Shown here in pieces: positions 46,693 to 55,700 of a stretch of DNA of 64,000 bases. The notes beneath the pieces were generated by a model. It searched no databases. It saw nothing but the letters and a program-made list of their open reading frames with translations, and was not told the origin of the DNA. Location of the stretch: contig JAIRNF010000040.1 in assembly GCA_031258195.1 (NCBI GenBank), forward strand, positions 51,764-115,763, written 5' to 3'. This DNA comes from Prevotellaceae bacterium. Lineage in GTDB: Bacteria > Bacteroidota > Bacteroidia > Bacteroidales > UBA932. The translations under genes and the position numbers were made by a program. Each line of letters opens with the position of its first letter. Position 1 is the stretch's first letter.

Positions 46693-47553
46693 CTAATCTT
46701 TTTTTCTCCGCATATCTTTTTTCACATCCCTATACTCAAGACCTTCGTTATATATTTTCATTGCTCTAAGGCTCATCCCCATGCTAGAATATCCACCATC
46801 ATGGTACAAATTCTGCATGGTTACCTTACGCGTAAGATCTGAGAATAAAGTCACAATGTAGTCGGCACATTCTTCGGCTGTTGCATTACCAAGGGGCGAC
46901 ATACGATCGGCAAAATCTACAAGATTATCAAACCCCATAATCCCACTCCCCGCTGTTGTGAAGGTTGGCGATTGAGATATGGTATTGATACGAATATGTT
47001 TTTCTCTACCATATATATATCCAAAGCTGCGCGCAATAGATTCCAGAACAGCTTTGGCATCTGCCATATCGTTATAACCATACAGCGTTCGTTGTGCTGC
47101 AATGTACGATAATGCAACTACCGATCCCCAATCTTCAATAGCATCTAACTTCCGGCATACTTGTAGAACTTTGTGAAATGAAATAGCCGATATGTCAAGC
47201 GTTTGCATTAAAAAGTTGTAGTCCAGATCATCGTATGTTTTTCCTTTACGAACGTTAGGCGACATGCCTATAGAGTGTAAAACGAAATCGAACTTTCCTC
47301 CCAAAAATTCCATCCCCTTTTCTATAAGATTTTCCAGATCTTCAACCTTTGTAGCATCGGCAGGGATTACAATCGAATCACACTTCTCCGCCAACTTATC
47401 TATTGTTCCCAGACGCATCGAGACAGGTGTATTTGTAAGTACAAATGTTGCACCCTCTTCGTAAGCACGTTCTGCTGTTTTCCATGCTATAGATTTATCG
47501 TTAAGAGCCCCGAATATCAGACCTCTCTTACCTTTAAGTAAATTATAAGCCAT
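46693..47553 (-). CDS. fabI: Enoyl-[acyl-carrier-protein] reductase (NADH)
   Basis: 286 residues. The SDR-type fold shows GLIFGALNDKSIAW (nucleotide binding), HSIGMSPNVRKG, and the FabI catalytic pair in YGYNDMADAKAVLES (Tyr-x6-Lys), followed by RINTISQSPTFTTAGSGI. It performs the last step in each fatty-acid elongation cycle and is the triclosan-type target. It is monocistronic, with a promoter at 47634-47641. Confidence 0.95.
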   Translation of the reverse strand: MAYNLLKGKRGLIFGALNDKSIAWKTAERAYEEGATFVLTNTPVSMRLGTIDKLAEKCDSIVIPADATKVEDLENLIEKGMEFLGGKFDFVLHSIGMSPNVRKGKTYDDLDYNFLMQTLDISAISFHKVLQVCRKLDAIEDWGSVVALSYIAAQRTLYGYNDMADAKAVLESIARSFGYIYGREKHIRINTISQSPTFTTAGSGIMGFDNLVDFADRMSPLGNATAEECADYIVTLFSDLTRKVTMQNLYHDGGYSSMGMSLRAMKIYNEGLEYRDVKKDMRRKKD

Positions 47554-47633
47554 AATTTTATTATTAATTCAAACTATACATTATAAACAAGCGTAGCTTA
47601 TTGCCGTTTATAACATGATTCATTTTAGACCTG

Positions 47634-47641
47634 CAAAGATA
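47634..47641 (-). promoter_or_regulatory. -7 box for fabI
   Basis: On the minus strand the sequence is TATCTTTG, about 80 bp before the fabI ATG. It is divergent from the nitroreductase promoter, 62 bp apart. Confidence 0.5.
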
Positions 47642-47703
47642 CAACAATTTATAAGCTTAATAGTTTCATTTGCTACGGTAGGATAACACCAAATAATTAA
47701 ATG

Positions 47704-47711
47704 TATCTTTG
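47704..47711 (+). promoter_or_regulatory. -7 box for the nitroreductase-pyrophosphatase operon
   Basis: TATCTTTG lies 27 bp before the chosen ATG. It overlaps an alternative upstream start codon, which decides against the longer reading frame. Confidence 0.5.
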
Positions 47712-47738
47712 TACATTAAAAATATTCTTCGTCAGAAA

Positions 47739-48290
47739 ATGGAAGCATCAGACTTTTTAGACCTTGTAAAAAGAAGGCAAAGCGATAGGGACTATAAGCC
47801 CGTTCCTGTTGAAAAAGAAAAACTCGACCGCTGTATTGAGGCTGCCCGCCTTTCTCCTTCAGCTTGTAACGCTCAACCGTGGAAATTTATTGTAGTTGAC
47901 GAGCCTGAATTAAGAGAAAAGGTTGCTAAGTTAATGGTTTCAAAAGCCCTTGGTTTCAACCATTTTTCTCATCAATGCCCGGTATTAGTGGTAGTTGTTC
48001 GTGAGGCGCCCAACTTAACCTCTAAAGTAGGAATGGTACTCAAAGATAAGCCCTATACAACGATGGATGTTGGCATTGCAACTGTTCAGCTTTGCCTACA
48101 GGCAAAAGCCGAAGGACTCGGTACTTGTATTGTTGGTTGGTTTAACGAAAAAGCCATAAAGAAGCTACTAGGCATACCTAAAAGTAAACGTGCAGAACTG
48201 ATTATTACGCTGGGCTACCCATCGTCAGATGAAGTTAGACAAAAGATTAGAAAGAAAACCGAAGATATTGTATCGTATAACAAATACTAA
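47739..48290 (+). CDS. Nitroreductase family FMN oxidoreductase
   Basis: About 183 residues from the ATG at 47739 (MEASDFLDLVKRRQSDRDY). FMN-binding features are VKRRQSDRDYKPVPV, CIEAARLSPSACNAQPWKFIV and GLGTCIVGWFNE with AELIITLGYP. The family reduces nitro compounds or quinones using NAD(P)H. The substrate is not predictable. It is followed 15 bp later by the pyrophosphatase gene. Confidence 0.88.
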   Translation: MEASDFLDLVKRRQSDRDYKPVPVEKEKLDRCIEAARLSPSACNAQPWKFIVVDEPELREKVAKLMVSKALGFNHFSHQCPVLVVVVREAPNLTSKVGMVLKDKPYTTMDVGIATVQLCLQAKAEGLGTCIVGWFNEKAIKKLLGIPKSKRAELIITLGYPSSDEVRQKIRKKTEDIVSYNKY

Positions 48291-48305
48291 AATTATACTC
48301 GAATT

Positions 48306-48965
48306 ATGATGCACTCAAACGATATGATAGGTAAACTGATGGGGCTTCGCTATAAATCTCACCCTTGGCACGGTGTTGATATTGGAAACGATGCACCCGA
48401 AATTGTTACCTGTTTTATTGAGATAGTACCTACCGATACGGTAAAATATGAAGTTGATAAGCACTCGGGCTACCTGCGTATAGATCGTCCTCAAAAATAT
48501 TCAAACGTAATACCTGCTTTATACGGCTTCATTCCCCAGACATATAGCGGTGAAACGGTTGCTCAAGTGAGTAGAGAAGTGCTTGGAAGACCGGATATTA
48601 TGGGTGACGGCGACCCTGTAGATATTTGCGTGTTGACAGAAAAAGCAATTACGCATGGCGATATACTAGTTCGTGCGCGCCCTATTGGCGGCTTTCGGCT
48701 AATTGATAAAGACCAGGCAGACGACAAACTAATTGCCGTAATGGATAAAGATGCTGTTTTCGGTTCTTACAGAAATATTGGAGATATTCCGCCCCATGTG
48801 CTTGAGCGTCTAAAGCACTATTTTATGACGTATAAAGATATTCCCGGAGATCCGAAACGTCGATGCGAGCTAACACATGTGTACGATATTGATGAGGCAT
48901 TGGATATCATACGCCGCTCAATAGAAGATTACAACAACAAGTTTAATATATCGGGTTTACTATAA
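48306..48965 (+). CDS. ppa: Inorganic pyrophosphatase (family I)
   Basis: 219 residues. The family I signature is visible: IEIVPTDTVKYEVDKHSG, NVIPALYGFIPQTY and the metal-binding GDGDPVDICV, plus RARPIGGFRLIDKDQADDKLIAV. It hydrolyses pyrophosphate made in biosynthesis and drives those reactions forward. The C-terminal 60 residues extend beyond the minimal E. coli enzyme. Confidence 0.94.
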   Translation: MMHSNDMIGKLMGLRYKSHPWHGVDIGNDAPEIVTCFIEIVPTDTVKYEVDKHSGYLRIDRPQKYSNVIPALYGFIPQTYSGETVAQVSREVLGRPDIMGDGDPVDICVLTEKAITHGDILVRARPIGGFRLIDKDQADDKLIAVMDKDAVFGSYRNIGDIPPHVLERLKHYFMTYKDIPGDPKRRCELTHVYDIDEALDIIRRSIEDYNNKFNISGLL

Positions 48966-49114
48966 CCAGATAGTCTTTATATACTATAATAAAGCACTCA
49001 CGGAATATTCTATTTGGGAGAAAGCAAATTACCTGTTTGTTTTTAGTGTATATTTTAGCTATGCACACCTACACTAACAATAAGCAAACATATAAACCGC
49101 TAAAAAAGGTATAT

Positions 49115-49148
49115 AAAAAGCAGCCACATTTCTGTGGCTGCTTTTTTT
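49115..49148 (-). terminator. Terminator after tRNA-Val
   Basis: CAGCCACA pairs with TGTGGCTG around a 4-nt loop, with A/T runs on both sides, so it can end both the tRNA transcript and any read-through from ppa. Confidence 0.8.
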
Positions 49149-49153
49149 CTTTG

Positions 49154-49228
49154 TGGGAGTACACGGATTCGAACCATGGACCCTCTGCTTGTAAGGCAGA
49201 TGCTCTGAACCAGCTGAGCTATACTCCC
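49154..49228 (-). tRNA. tRNA-Val (anticodon TAC)
   Basis: On the minus strand the sequence starts GGGAGTATAGCTCAGCTGG, giving a 7-bp acceptor stem with TACTCCC. The anticodon loop CTTACAA sits on a 5-bp stem (TCTGC/GCAGA) and the T-arm holds GGTTCGAATCC. The anticodon is TAC (valine, GTA codons). The CCA end is not encoded. Confidence 0.95.
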
Positions 49229-49354
49229 TTTCGCTAATTGCGTGTGCAAAGGTAGCTCTCTTTTTTAATCTCGCAAATTTTTTCTTGCTTTTTTCTACAT
49301 AAAATCACTACATCATACAGCAAGATTCTGTTTTTAAGATATTTCAAACTAAGA

Positions 49355-49967
49355 CTATTCTTTATCATGTATGGTATCGTTCCAGTACTTTATTTCAAAC
49401 TCGGCTTCTTCTGCCATAACAAGACTTAAAGCTGTGGGCTTATAAGCCTCACACCAAACCTTCTCCAACGGCTCTTTACGAAGATAGGCTAACATATTCC
49501 TTAAAAGCGTGCCATGTGTTACCAATAAGTACGGCTTCATTCTCACGTTTTTTTACAAGTTCATTAAGAGCCTGTACCATTCGTTACTTAACTTCTTCGA
49601 AACCTTCGGCACCTTTTGGCGGAATAAACTTATCGAGATGGTTTAGAAAATTTTGAAAATTTATACTTTCTTCCTCAAACAACTCGCTTATTGAGTGCCC
49701 CTCCCAGATTCCTAGCCCCATTTCTCGAAATCCCTCCAGAGGAATTATTGGAATACTCCTATCACTACGTACCAACTCTGCCGTTGTAATGACTCTGGGC
49801 GCAATATTAGGATAAATGGCTACTAACGGAGCAATGGCTATACGCTCTCCTAAGCGTGTAGCCTGCAACCTCCCGTGCTCGGTTAAGAGTGAGTCCTGCC
49901 ACCCTTGCATACGACGCTGAACGTTCCATTCCGTTTCTCCATGACGAGTAAAAAATATTGTTGTCAT
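49355..49967 (-). pseudogene. Broken histidine phosphatase (phosphoglycerate mutase family)
   Basis: The N-terminal half has the catalytic RHGETEWNVQ and the second half VTHGTLLRNML, so both active-site histidines were once in one protein of about 200 residues. An in-frame TAA (49584-49586) ends the first part after GFEEVK. An extra base near 49522-49523 (GG on the coding strand) then shifts the frame before VTHGT. Substrate unknown. Confidence 0.85.
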
Positions 49968-50161
49968 CTGTATTAGCTGTTTCTTAAAATTAGATATTCA
50001 AAGGAACAAAGATTTATTTATAAGAACAGCAAATTGCTCTTTGATATTATTATGATAATTGAGATTTATATAACATTATTTAACCTTGAAAGTTGACAAA
50101 AATTGTACTAACTTTACAAGTTAATGTTAACTCTTTTTAAGAAACTACTAACTCGCTACTT

Positions 50162-51886
50162 ATGAAAAGAATAGCTACAATAGTTGTACTAATACTACTA
50201 GAGGTGGCTCCTCTACTAGCGCAACCTCAAATTAATATTGTATCAGGTAAAAGAGATACCGTATATACAGCCCGCCACTTTATTCGTGGTTTAACATCGC
50301 CGGATTGTAGCGTATCGGTAAACGGTAATCCTGCTACTGTATATAATACCGGCGCCTTTGCCGCAGAAGTGACTCTTAATGTAGGTAGCAACGATGTAGT
50401 AGTTGCCGGAAAAAGAGGCATAGAAGAAACAGTTAACGTTTTACGCATTCTATACATACAGCCGGAAAAGCCTAAGCCTACCTCAACTTTTATTATTGAA
50501 GAGGCTAAAGTTTTCCCCGAAAACATTTCAATGGTTAGCCCGAGAGATATCATAAAAATTCGGGTAAAAACGCTACCTAACAGCGAGGTAAGCTGGCTTA
50601 ACGGAAAGCCTTTATACGAACTTCCTCTTAACGAAACGGATGGATTAGAAGGGATATACCAAGGGCAGTATGTTGTAAAAGAAAACGACAGGTTGTTCGA
50701 CTCGCCTATTACAGTTACCATGAAAAACGGCGGTCGATCTATTAGCCAACAGGTATTAAATATGCTAACCGTTCTTGATGCCGATAACCCTACAATGGTT
50801 AGAAGTGCCGGGCCAAACCCATATCTAAACTACGGATTGGGAACTGACCGTTTAGGCGGATCTAAAATAGGCTATATTGTACCGGGCATTACGATGCAGG
50901 TTGCTAGCAAAGTGGGCAGTCTTTATAAAGTCCAGCTATCAAAAAGGCATTACGCCTGGATACCTAACAGCCAGGTAGAGCTGGTAGAAACAAAAGGTAT
51001 CTTCAGACCCGAATCGTTAACATCCACATGGAGAGTTTTTGGAGAAGGCAAGTACGACTATGTATATATTAACCTTTCCGAGAGGTTAGCATACCGTAGC
51101 TTCCAGCAAATAAATCCGTCTCGTATCGTTGTTGATTTATATGGGGCTACAACAAATACTGCATGGATAACACAATTTTTCTCGCTAAAAGAAATAAAGA
51201 ATGTAAACTACGAACAGATAGAAGATGATGTTCTCCGTATATTTATAGACTTAAACAACAAACAGCATTGGGGCTATGGCATATACTACCAAGATAATAT
51301 GCTGGTAATACGGGTTAAACACCAACCCAAGCTAGCGCTAAAAGGTATGCATATTGCAATAGATGCGGGACATGGAGGAACATCGTTAGGTGCTGTCGGA
51401 ACTACAGGTTTAACAGAGAAAGAGGTAAACCTTACGCTAACCAAGATGCTAAAAGCCGAGCTGGAAAAAAGAGGGGCAAAAATTACCCTTACACGTAGCG
51501 ACGATGTGGATATTTCGATGACAGACCGTATCCTCATGCTCCGCGAGCTAGAACCGGACATACTGATATCTATGCATAACAACGCCGGTGGCAGCCCCCT
51601 TACAACTAAAGGCTCCAGCACATACTATCGTCATATCGGTTATCGACCGCTTAGCGTTGCGATACTTAAAAAAATACTGGAGCTAAGCGTTGAAAACTAC
51701 GGTAATGTGGGCGGCTTTAACTTTTCGCTATCATCACCAACCGAATTCCCTAATGTACTGGTTGAGGGGTTATTTATGAGTTCGCCCGAAGATGAGGCTA
51801 AGCTTATTGACAATGAGTTTAAACAAAAGCTGGTAAGAAAAATTGCCGATGGTCTTAACGATTTTATTATTAATGCCAATAAATAA
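50162..51886 (+). CDS. N-acetylmuramoyl-L-alanine amidase (Amidase_3) with SH3-like domain
   Basis: 574 residues with a signal peptide (IVVLILLEVAPLLAQ). After beta-rich N-terminal domains there is an SH3-like segment (YIVPGITMQVASKVGSLYKVQLS) and a C-terminal zinc amidase: HIAIDAGHGG (His), TEKEVNLTLT (Glu), SMHNNA (His) and VLVEGLFMS (Glu). It cuts the amide bond between muramic acid and the stem peptide, most likely during daughter-cell separation. Confidence 0.9.
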   Translation: MKRIATIVVLILLEVAPLLAQPQINIVSGKRDTVYTARHFIRGLTSPDCSVSVNGNPATVYNTGAFAAEVTLNVGSNDVVVAGKRGIEETVNVLRILYIQPEKPKPTSTFIIEEAKVFPENISMVSPRDIIKIRVKTLPNSEVSWLNGKPLYELPLNETDGLEGIYQGQYVVKENDRLFDSPITVTMKNGGRSISQQVLNMLTVLDADNPTMVRSAGPNPYLNYGLGTDRLGGSKIGYIVPGITMQVASKVGSLYKVQLSKRHYAWIPNSQVELVETKGIFRPESLTSTWRVFGEGKYDYVYINLSERLAYRSFQQINPSRIVVDLYGATTNTAWITQFFSLKEIKNVNYEQIEDDVLRIFIDLNNKQHWGYGIYYQDNMLVIRVKHQPKLALKGMHIAIDAGHGGTSLGAVGTTGLTEKEVNLTLTKMLKAELEKRGAKITLTRSDDVDISMTDRILMLRELEPDILISMHNNAGGSPLTTKGSSTYYRHIGYRPLSVAILKKILELSVENYGNVGGFNFSLSSPTEFPNVLVEGLFMSSPEDEAKLIDNEFKQKLVRKIADGLNDFIINANK

Positions 51887-51965
51887 ATCTACGATTATAG
51901 AAGCATTACTCGTTTTTATTGTTTATTATTACAAATTCTTGAACTAATTTTTTAAAACTATAACT

Positions 51966-52655
51966 ATGAAGATTATTAAACACATTGCAATTTATTTGTT
52001 AGGTGCAAGTATTATAAGTATGACGGCTTGTAGCAATATGAGCAACACATCAAAAGGTACTGCAATTGGTGCTGGTAGCGGTGCTGCAGTTGGAGCAGGA
52101 GTGGGCGCAATAACCGGAAAAGGTAAAGGTGCTGCGATTGGTGCTGGTATTGGCGCTGTTCTTGGTGGTGTTGCTGGTGCCCTGATCGGTAAGAAGATGG
52201 ACAAGCAAGCCGAAGAGCTGAAGCAACAAGTTGAAGGAGCGGAAGTAGAAACCGTAAATAATGGTGAAGCAATTAAACTTACTTTTGATTCAGGTATTTT
52301 ATTTGCTACAGGAAAAGCAGATCTAAGCGAAGCATCTAAAATTTCTCTTGCTAAGTTTGCCGTTTCGCTACAACAAAACCCTAATACTGATGTTACAATT
52401 GAAGGACATACGGACAATACGGGTAGCGACAGCGTAAACCAGCCGCTATCTGAGAACAGGGCGAGAAGCGTTTATAGCTTTTTGGCGGCTCAGGGTGTAA
52501 ATTCTCAGCGTATGCACACTGTCGGATATTCATCATACAGACCTGTTGCAGATAATAGCACTGCTGACGGACGCTCAAAAAACCGTCGAGTTGAGGTATA
52601 TATTACCGCAAACCAGCAGATGATTGAACAAGCACACGCAGGTACGCTAAAGTAA
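51966..52655 (+). CDS. OmpA-family lipoprotein with glycine zipper (YiaD-like)
   Basis: 229 residues. Lipoprotein signal (ASIISMTACSN), a glycine-zipper segment (GAAVGAGVGAITGKGKGAA then GAGIGAVLGGVAGALIG) that can insert in a membrane, and an OmpA domain with VTIEGHTDNTGS and GRSKNRRVEVYI. It links the outer membrane and peptidoglycan. It is 79 bp after the amidase gene and is followed by a terminator. Confidence 0.9.
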   Translation: MKIIKHIAIYLLGASIISMTACSNMSNTSKGTAIGAGSGAAVGAGVGAITGKGKGAAIGAGIGAVLGGVAGALIGKKMDKQAEELKQQVEGAEVETVNNGEAIKLTFDSGILFATGKADLSEASKISLAKFAVSLQQNPNTDVTIEGHTDNTGSDSVNQPLSENRARSVYSFLAAQGVNSQRMHTVGYSSYRPVADNSTADGRSKNRRVEVYITANQQMIEQAHAGTLK

Positions 52656-52683
52656 AAAGTAAAACGACCTAATTTGAAATATT

Positions 52684-52716
52684 AAAACGACTGCTATTAG
52701 ATAGCAGTCGTTTTTT
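52684..52716 (+). terminator. Terminator after the OmpA lipoprotein gene
   Basis: AAAACGACTGCTAT pairs perfectly with ATAGCAGTCGTTTT over a 3-nt loop and runs into T6. Confidence 0.88.
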
Positions 52717-52736
52717 GTTGTTATAAAATCATCTGC

Positions 52737-52744
52737 TACCTTTG
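52737..52744 (+). promoter_or_regulatory. -7 box for the NAGPA-type gene
   Basis: TACCTTTG lies 16 bp before the ATG at 52761. Confidence 0.55.
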
Positions 52745-52760
52745 CTAAAAACCAATAACT

Positions 52761-53600
52761 ATGAAAAAATATTTACTTGTATTTTTACTGAGTATCATTC
52801 CTACAGGCTTTACACTTGCGCAAACTCCTGCCGATTCTATCACAATAGTCTCTACAAAATGGAAAACCGAAAAATTAAAAAAAGGAGTGCTATGGAAGAG
52901 TGCTCAAATAAAGCTATACAACTCTCCTCAATCGATTAATATACTCGAAATTAAGCCGAGTAAAAAGAATAAGCTAGGCATTGCGTTTTGCGTAGATACG
53001 TTAATCACCACCAGCTCTTTTTGCGAACAGATAAATGCCATAGCAGGAGTAAACGCATCGTTCTTTGACATGAAAAACGGAGGCTCGGTTGACTATATGA
53101 AAGTTGATGGGCAAGTAATTCACCAAGGAAGGGAGACCGTTAATAATTCTAATTCTGCTATTATTATAAATGGGAAAAGTATCGCTATCGTTCGCCTCCC
53201 CAATGGCAACACAGAAGCACGAGATTTAGAGGGTACAGATGTAATGGTTGCAGGTCCTATGTTGGTATCATCTTATACTATAGAAAACCTTCCGGAATCC
53301 AGCTTTAATACTACAAGGCATCCACGTACATGTGCTGCCATTACTAGTAAAGGGCGTATTTTGCTGATTACGGTTGATGGCAGGCATAAAGGTAAGGCAG
53401 AGGGAATGAATACTAAAGAGCTGGCGTATTTAGTAAAAATACTAGACGCCAAAGATGCCATGAATTTTGACGGAGGTGGTTCTACCGCTATGTATGTTAA
53501 GGATTTTGGAGAGAATGGTATAGCTAGCTATCCCAGCGACAACAAACTATTCGATCATAAAGGAGAGAGAAGAGTGGCAAACATTGTTTATGTGAAATAA
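52761..53600 (+). CDS. Phosphodiester glycosidase family protein (NAGPA domain), secreted
   Basis: 279 residues with a signal peptide (SIIPTGFTLAQ). The NAGPA domain is marked by AGVNASFFDMKNGG, VAGPMLV, HPRTCAAIT and AMNFDGGGSTAMYV. Family members cleave phosphodiester-linked sugars, as in the uncovering enzyme, and in bacteria probably act on exopolysaccharide or teichoic-type polymers. The substrate here is unknown. Confidence 0.88.
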   Translation: MKKYLLVFLLSIIPTGFTLAQTPADSITIVSTKWKTEKLKKGVLWKSAQIKLYNSPQSINILEIKPSKKNKLGIAFCVDTLITTSSFCEQINAIAGVNASFFDMKNGGSVDYMKVDGQVIHQGRETVNNSNSAIIINGKSIAIVRLPNGNTEARDLEGTDVMVAGPMLVSSYTIENLPESSFNTTRHPRTCAAITSKGRILLITVDGRHKGKAEGMNTKELAYLVKILDAKDAMNFDGGGSTAMYVKDFGENGIASYPSDNKLFDHKGERRVANIVYVK

Positions 53601-53623
53601 AAGCTGCCTAAAAAGCCGTGCTT

Positions 53624-53704
53624 GTCATGCCGGATAAAATGAGCCCCCTGCTCTTACAGCGTTCTACTGCTATTGAGTAGATTCTTCTCTACGTTCGGAA
53701 TGAC
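53624..53704. repeat. GTCAT-type inverted repeat with extended outer arms
   Basis: The inner arms are GTCATGCCGGATAAAATGAG and TCTACGTTCGGAATGAC. Outside them, GCTGCCTAAAAA (left) and TTTTTAGACAGC (right) pair as a second inverted repeat. It lies between convergent genes. Confidence 0.75.
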
Positions 53705-53757
53705 AAGCAGAACTTTTTTAGACAGCTTCTTTCATGAAATTATTTTATAACCACTAG

Positions 53758-55148
53758 CTACTTTTTTATTGTAATCTCTATAATAACTCCATTTTTAGCT
53801 TTTTCTCCATATTTCTCTTTTACATCGCCATTTTTATAAACAGCCATAGACTCTATTTTATCTGCGTTAATATTTTTAATATCCTGAGAAGTAGTTTCTT
53901 CCCCATCAATCAGATAGAGAATATCCGCTGGCAATGCGCTTCTTCCATTAATATTAACAGAGCTTACTCTTATTTCTGAACGACCTTTCTTTCCATCTTT
54001 ATCTGATGTATGACTATAAATTATAACATCATCCATTTTAGAATCGTCGTCGTCTTTTTTGTCGTAATAAGAATTACTCCATTTTTACCCCTTTCTCCAT
54101 ATTTCTCTTCCGCATCCTTGTCTTTGAGTACGGACATTGATTTTACATTTTTGGGATTAATTCTGAACTCCCCGTCAATCTCTTTGCCATCCACAATTAA
54201 AAGCGGGGTATCTTTTCCAAAAACTACTTTTCCGTTATCGTCAATCATGCTAACACCATCAATCCCGATATCACCCACTTCGCCTTTTAGCTTATAAGTT
54301 GTTTCTTCTACATTCTTTGTCGGTTCTTGGGCTTTTGCAGGAGCAGCAAAAAACCACAGCATACAAAGTAGCGGTAAAGCAAAGCCATAGCTAAACAGAT
54401 TTATTCTAGTCACTTTTCTTTATTCATCATATTTAAGCATTGTGTACTGATAATGAACCACATCGCATCCATTTTATGCAACCCTTCTATCTGCAATGTA
54501 TTCTAAATTTTGCCTCGCTTCTTTACGAAGTATATATGCAAACGGATTCATCCAGAAGAAACAGCGAAACGGCTCCAGCAACAATATATCAATAGAGTGC
54601 GACTGCTTAACATGTGTTTGTTCGCGCGTAAGAATTTCTGTTAGCTCCTGCTCTGTATATAGGCTTGGATTAATATAAATAAATCCGAAAAACGAAAAAG
54701 GGCTAATCTCTTGGTTGCTTACATAAAACTTAGAATCTTCTGTTTTTCGAACCAAACTTTTTCTAGCAAAAAAGTATAGGCTAATAAGCTGAGCGAGTAG
54801 CCTTAGCCGCTGAACCGTAAAACCGACAATAAATACCATCGATACCCAAAACTCCCAGCTCGTCCATATTGCGTCACTTGTATGCTCTATACTTTCCATC
54901 AGCAGTAAAGTTGGCACTATAGCTATAGCAGGAGTTTCTGTATCCGGAGAGGATATAAAGCCAGATATACTAATTGGCGATTCTACCAAAGGTATAATAA
55001 ATGCTATAGCAAATGCCAGCAAAATGTATGTTCTATTAAGCGTGCAATATGTATTTTTTCTTAATGCCAGCAGATAAAATCCCCCTAACACAGCGAGCGG
55101 TGCATTTATTTCAAGAAAATACAGTAGAAAATGTGTAATATTTTCCAT
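53758..55148 (-). pseudogene. Broken M56 (BlaR1-type) sensor peptidase fused to plug-like repeats
   Basis: Reading through two in-frame TAA codons (54474-54476 and 54420-54422) and restoring one base in an A run (54055-54060) joins one protein of about 460 residues. It has an N-terminal M56 membrane domain (LLYFLEINAPLAVLGGFYLL onward, EILTREQTHVKQSHS for the zinc motif, NLEYIADRRV), a fourth membrane helix (FALPLLCMLWFFAAPAKAQ) and two TonB-plug-like repeats (LLIVDGKEI, EEKYGERGKNGVI and YLIDGEET, KEKYGEKAKNGVI). The canonical HExxH reads REQTH. Intact homologues sense cell-wall stress and cleave BlaI. Confidence 0.85.
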
Positions 55149-55152
55149 CTCT

Positions 55153-55512
55153 CTATTCCTTTTTCTCTATTAAATCAAGAATTTCTTTAAGCTCTTCGGG
55201 AGATATTTTCTCATCCTTAGCAAAAAAGGCTACCATTTCTTTATACGAATTTTTAAAATAGTCTTTTACTACCGAAGACATAAACGTACGTTTATAGCTC
55301 TCTTCGCTAATTAAGGGGGTGTACTCATAAGTGTTACCGTACCTTTTACTCGACACGTAACCTTTCCTTTCCAGATTTTTTATAGTTGACGCCAGCGTTG
55401 TATAAGGCGGTTTAGGTTCCAGATGTATGGCAAGAATATCTTTTACAAACCCGCCGTTTTGCTTCCATATCAGCAACATTACATCCTCTTCTTGATTCGT
55501 TAAGTGTTCCAT
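55153..55512 (-). CDS. BlaI/MecI-family transcriptional repressor
   Basis: 119 residues. The winged helix-turn-helix spans MEHLTNQEEDVMLLIW to LERKGYVSSKRYGNTYEY, with the C-terminal dimerisation region SYKRTFMSSVVKDYFKNS. It lies 4 bp upstream of the M56 sensor gene, the standard bla/mec pair. With the sensor broken, the repressor may be locked on its operators or regulated some other way. Confidence 0.92.
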   Translation of the reverse strand: MEHLTNQEEDVMLLIWKQNGGFVKDILAIHLEPKPPYTTLASTIKNLERKGYVSSKRYGNTYEYTPLISEESYKRTFMSSVVKDYFKNSYKEMVAFFAKDEKISPEELKEILDLIEKKE

Positions 55513-55514
55513 AA

Positions 55515-55557
55515 TACAAATGTTTACGATTTTATCGCAAATATACGAAAATCTCGT
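55515..55557 (-). promoter_or_regulatory. Putative BlaI operator overlapping its own promoter
   Basis: A TACAAATGTT site (55515-55524), close to the BlaI TACAnnTGTA consensus, sits just before the start codon. Farther upstream an imperfect dyad (TTACGA...TCGTAA, about 55523-55557) encloses a minus-strand -7 box TATATTTG (55538-55545). A repressor bound here would block its own promoter. Confidence 0.45.
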
Positions 55558-55700
55558 AATTACTTATTTACAAGGATTTTTAACATAAAAACAGGTTTTA
55601 AATTATCCTCAATAACAGGTGTGTAAAACCTTAGTTTGTATTTTTTAAGATAAGTTGTGGCTATTTGTTGTAGAGATTACAGATATTCGTACAAAAATTG

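Noticed and set aside
48990..49150. Second small RNA ahead of the tRNA-Val terminator on the plus strand
   Set aside because: The only promoter-like box is TATATTTT, and the terminator is better explained by the tRNA transcript on the other strand.
49037..49237. 66-codon plus-strand ORF across the tRNA
   Set aside because: It reads antisense through the tRNA-Val gene and a terminator hairpin.
778..53704. CRISPR array from the repeated GTCAT sequences
   Set aside because: The copies are dispersed across the window, palindromic over their whole length and lack regular unique spacers; no cas genes are present.
53758..55148. Stop-codon reassignment (TAA as sense) to explain the in-frame TAA codons in the M56 gene
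   Set aside because: TAA is the normal stop of many intact genes here (for example pbpC, cydA and fabI), and the same gene also has a frameshift.
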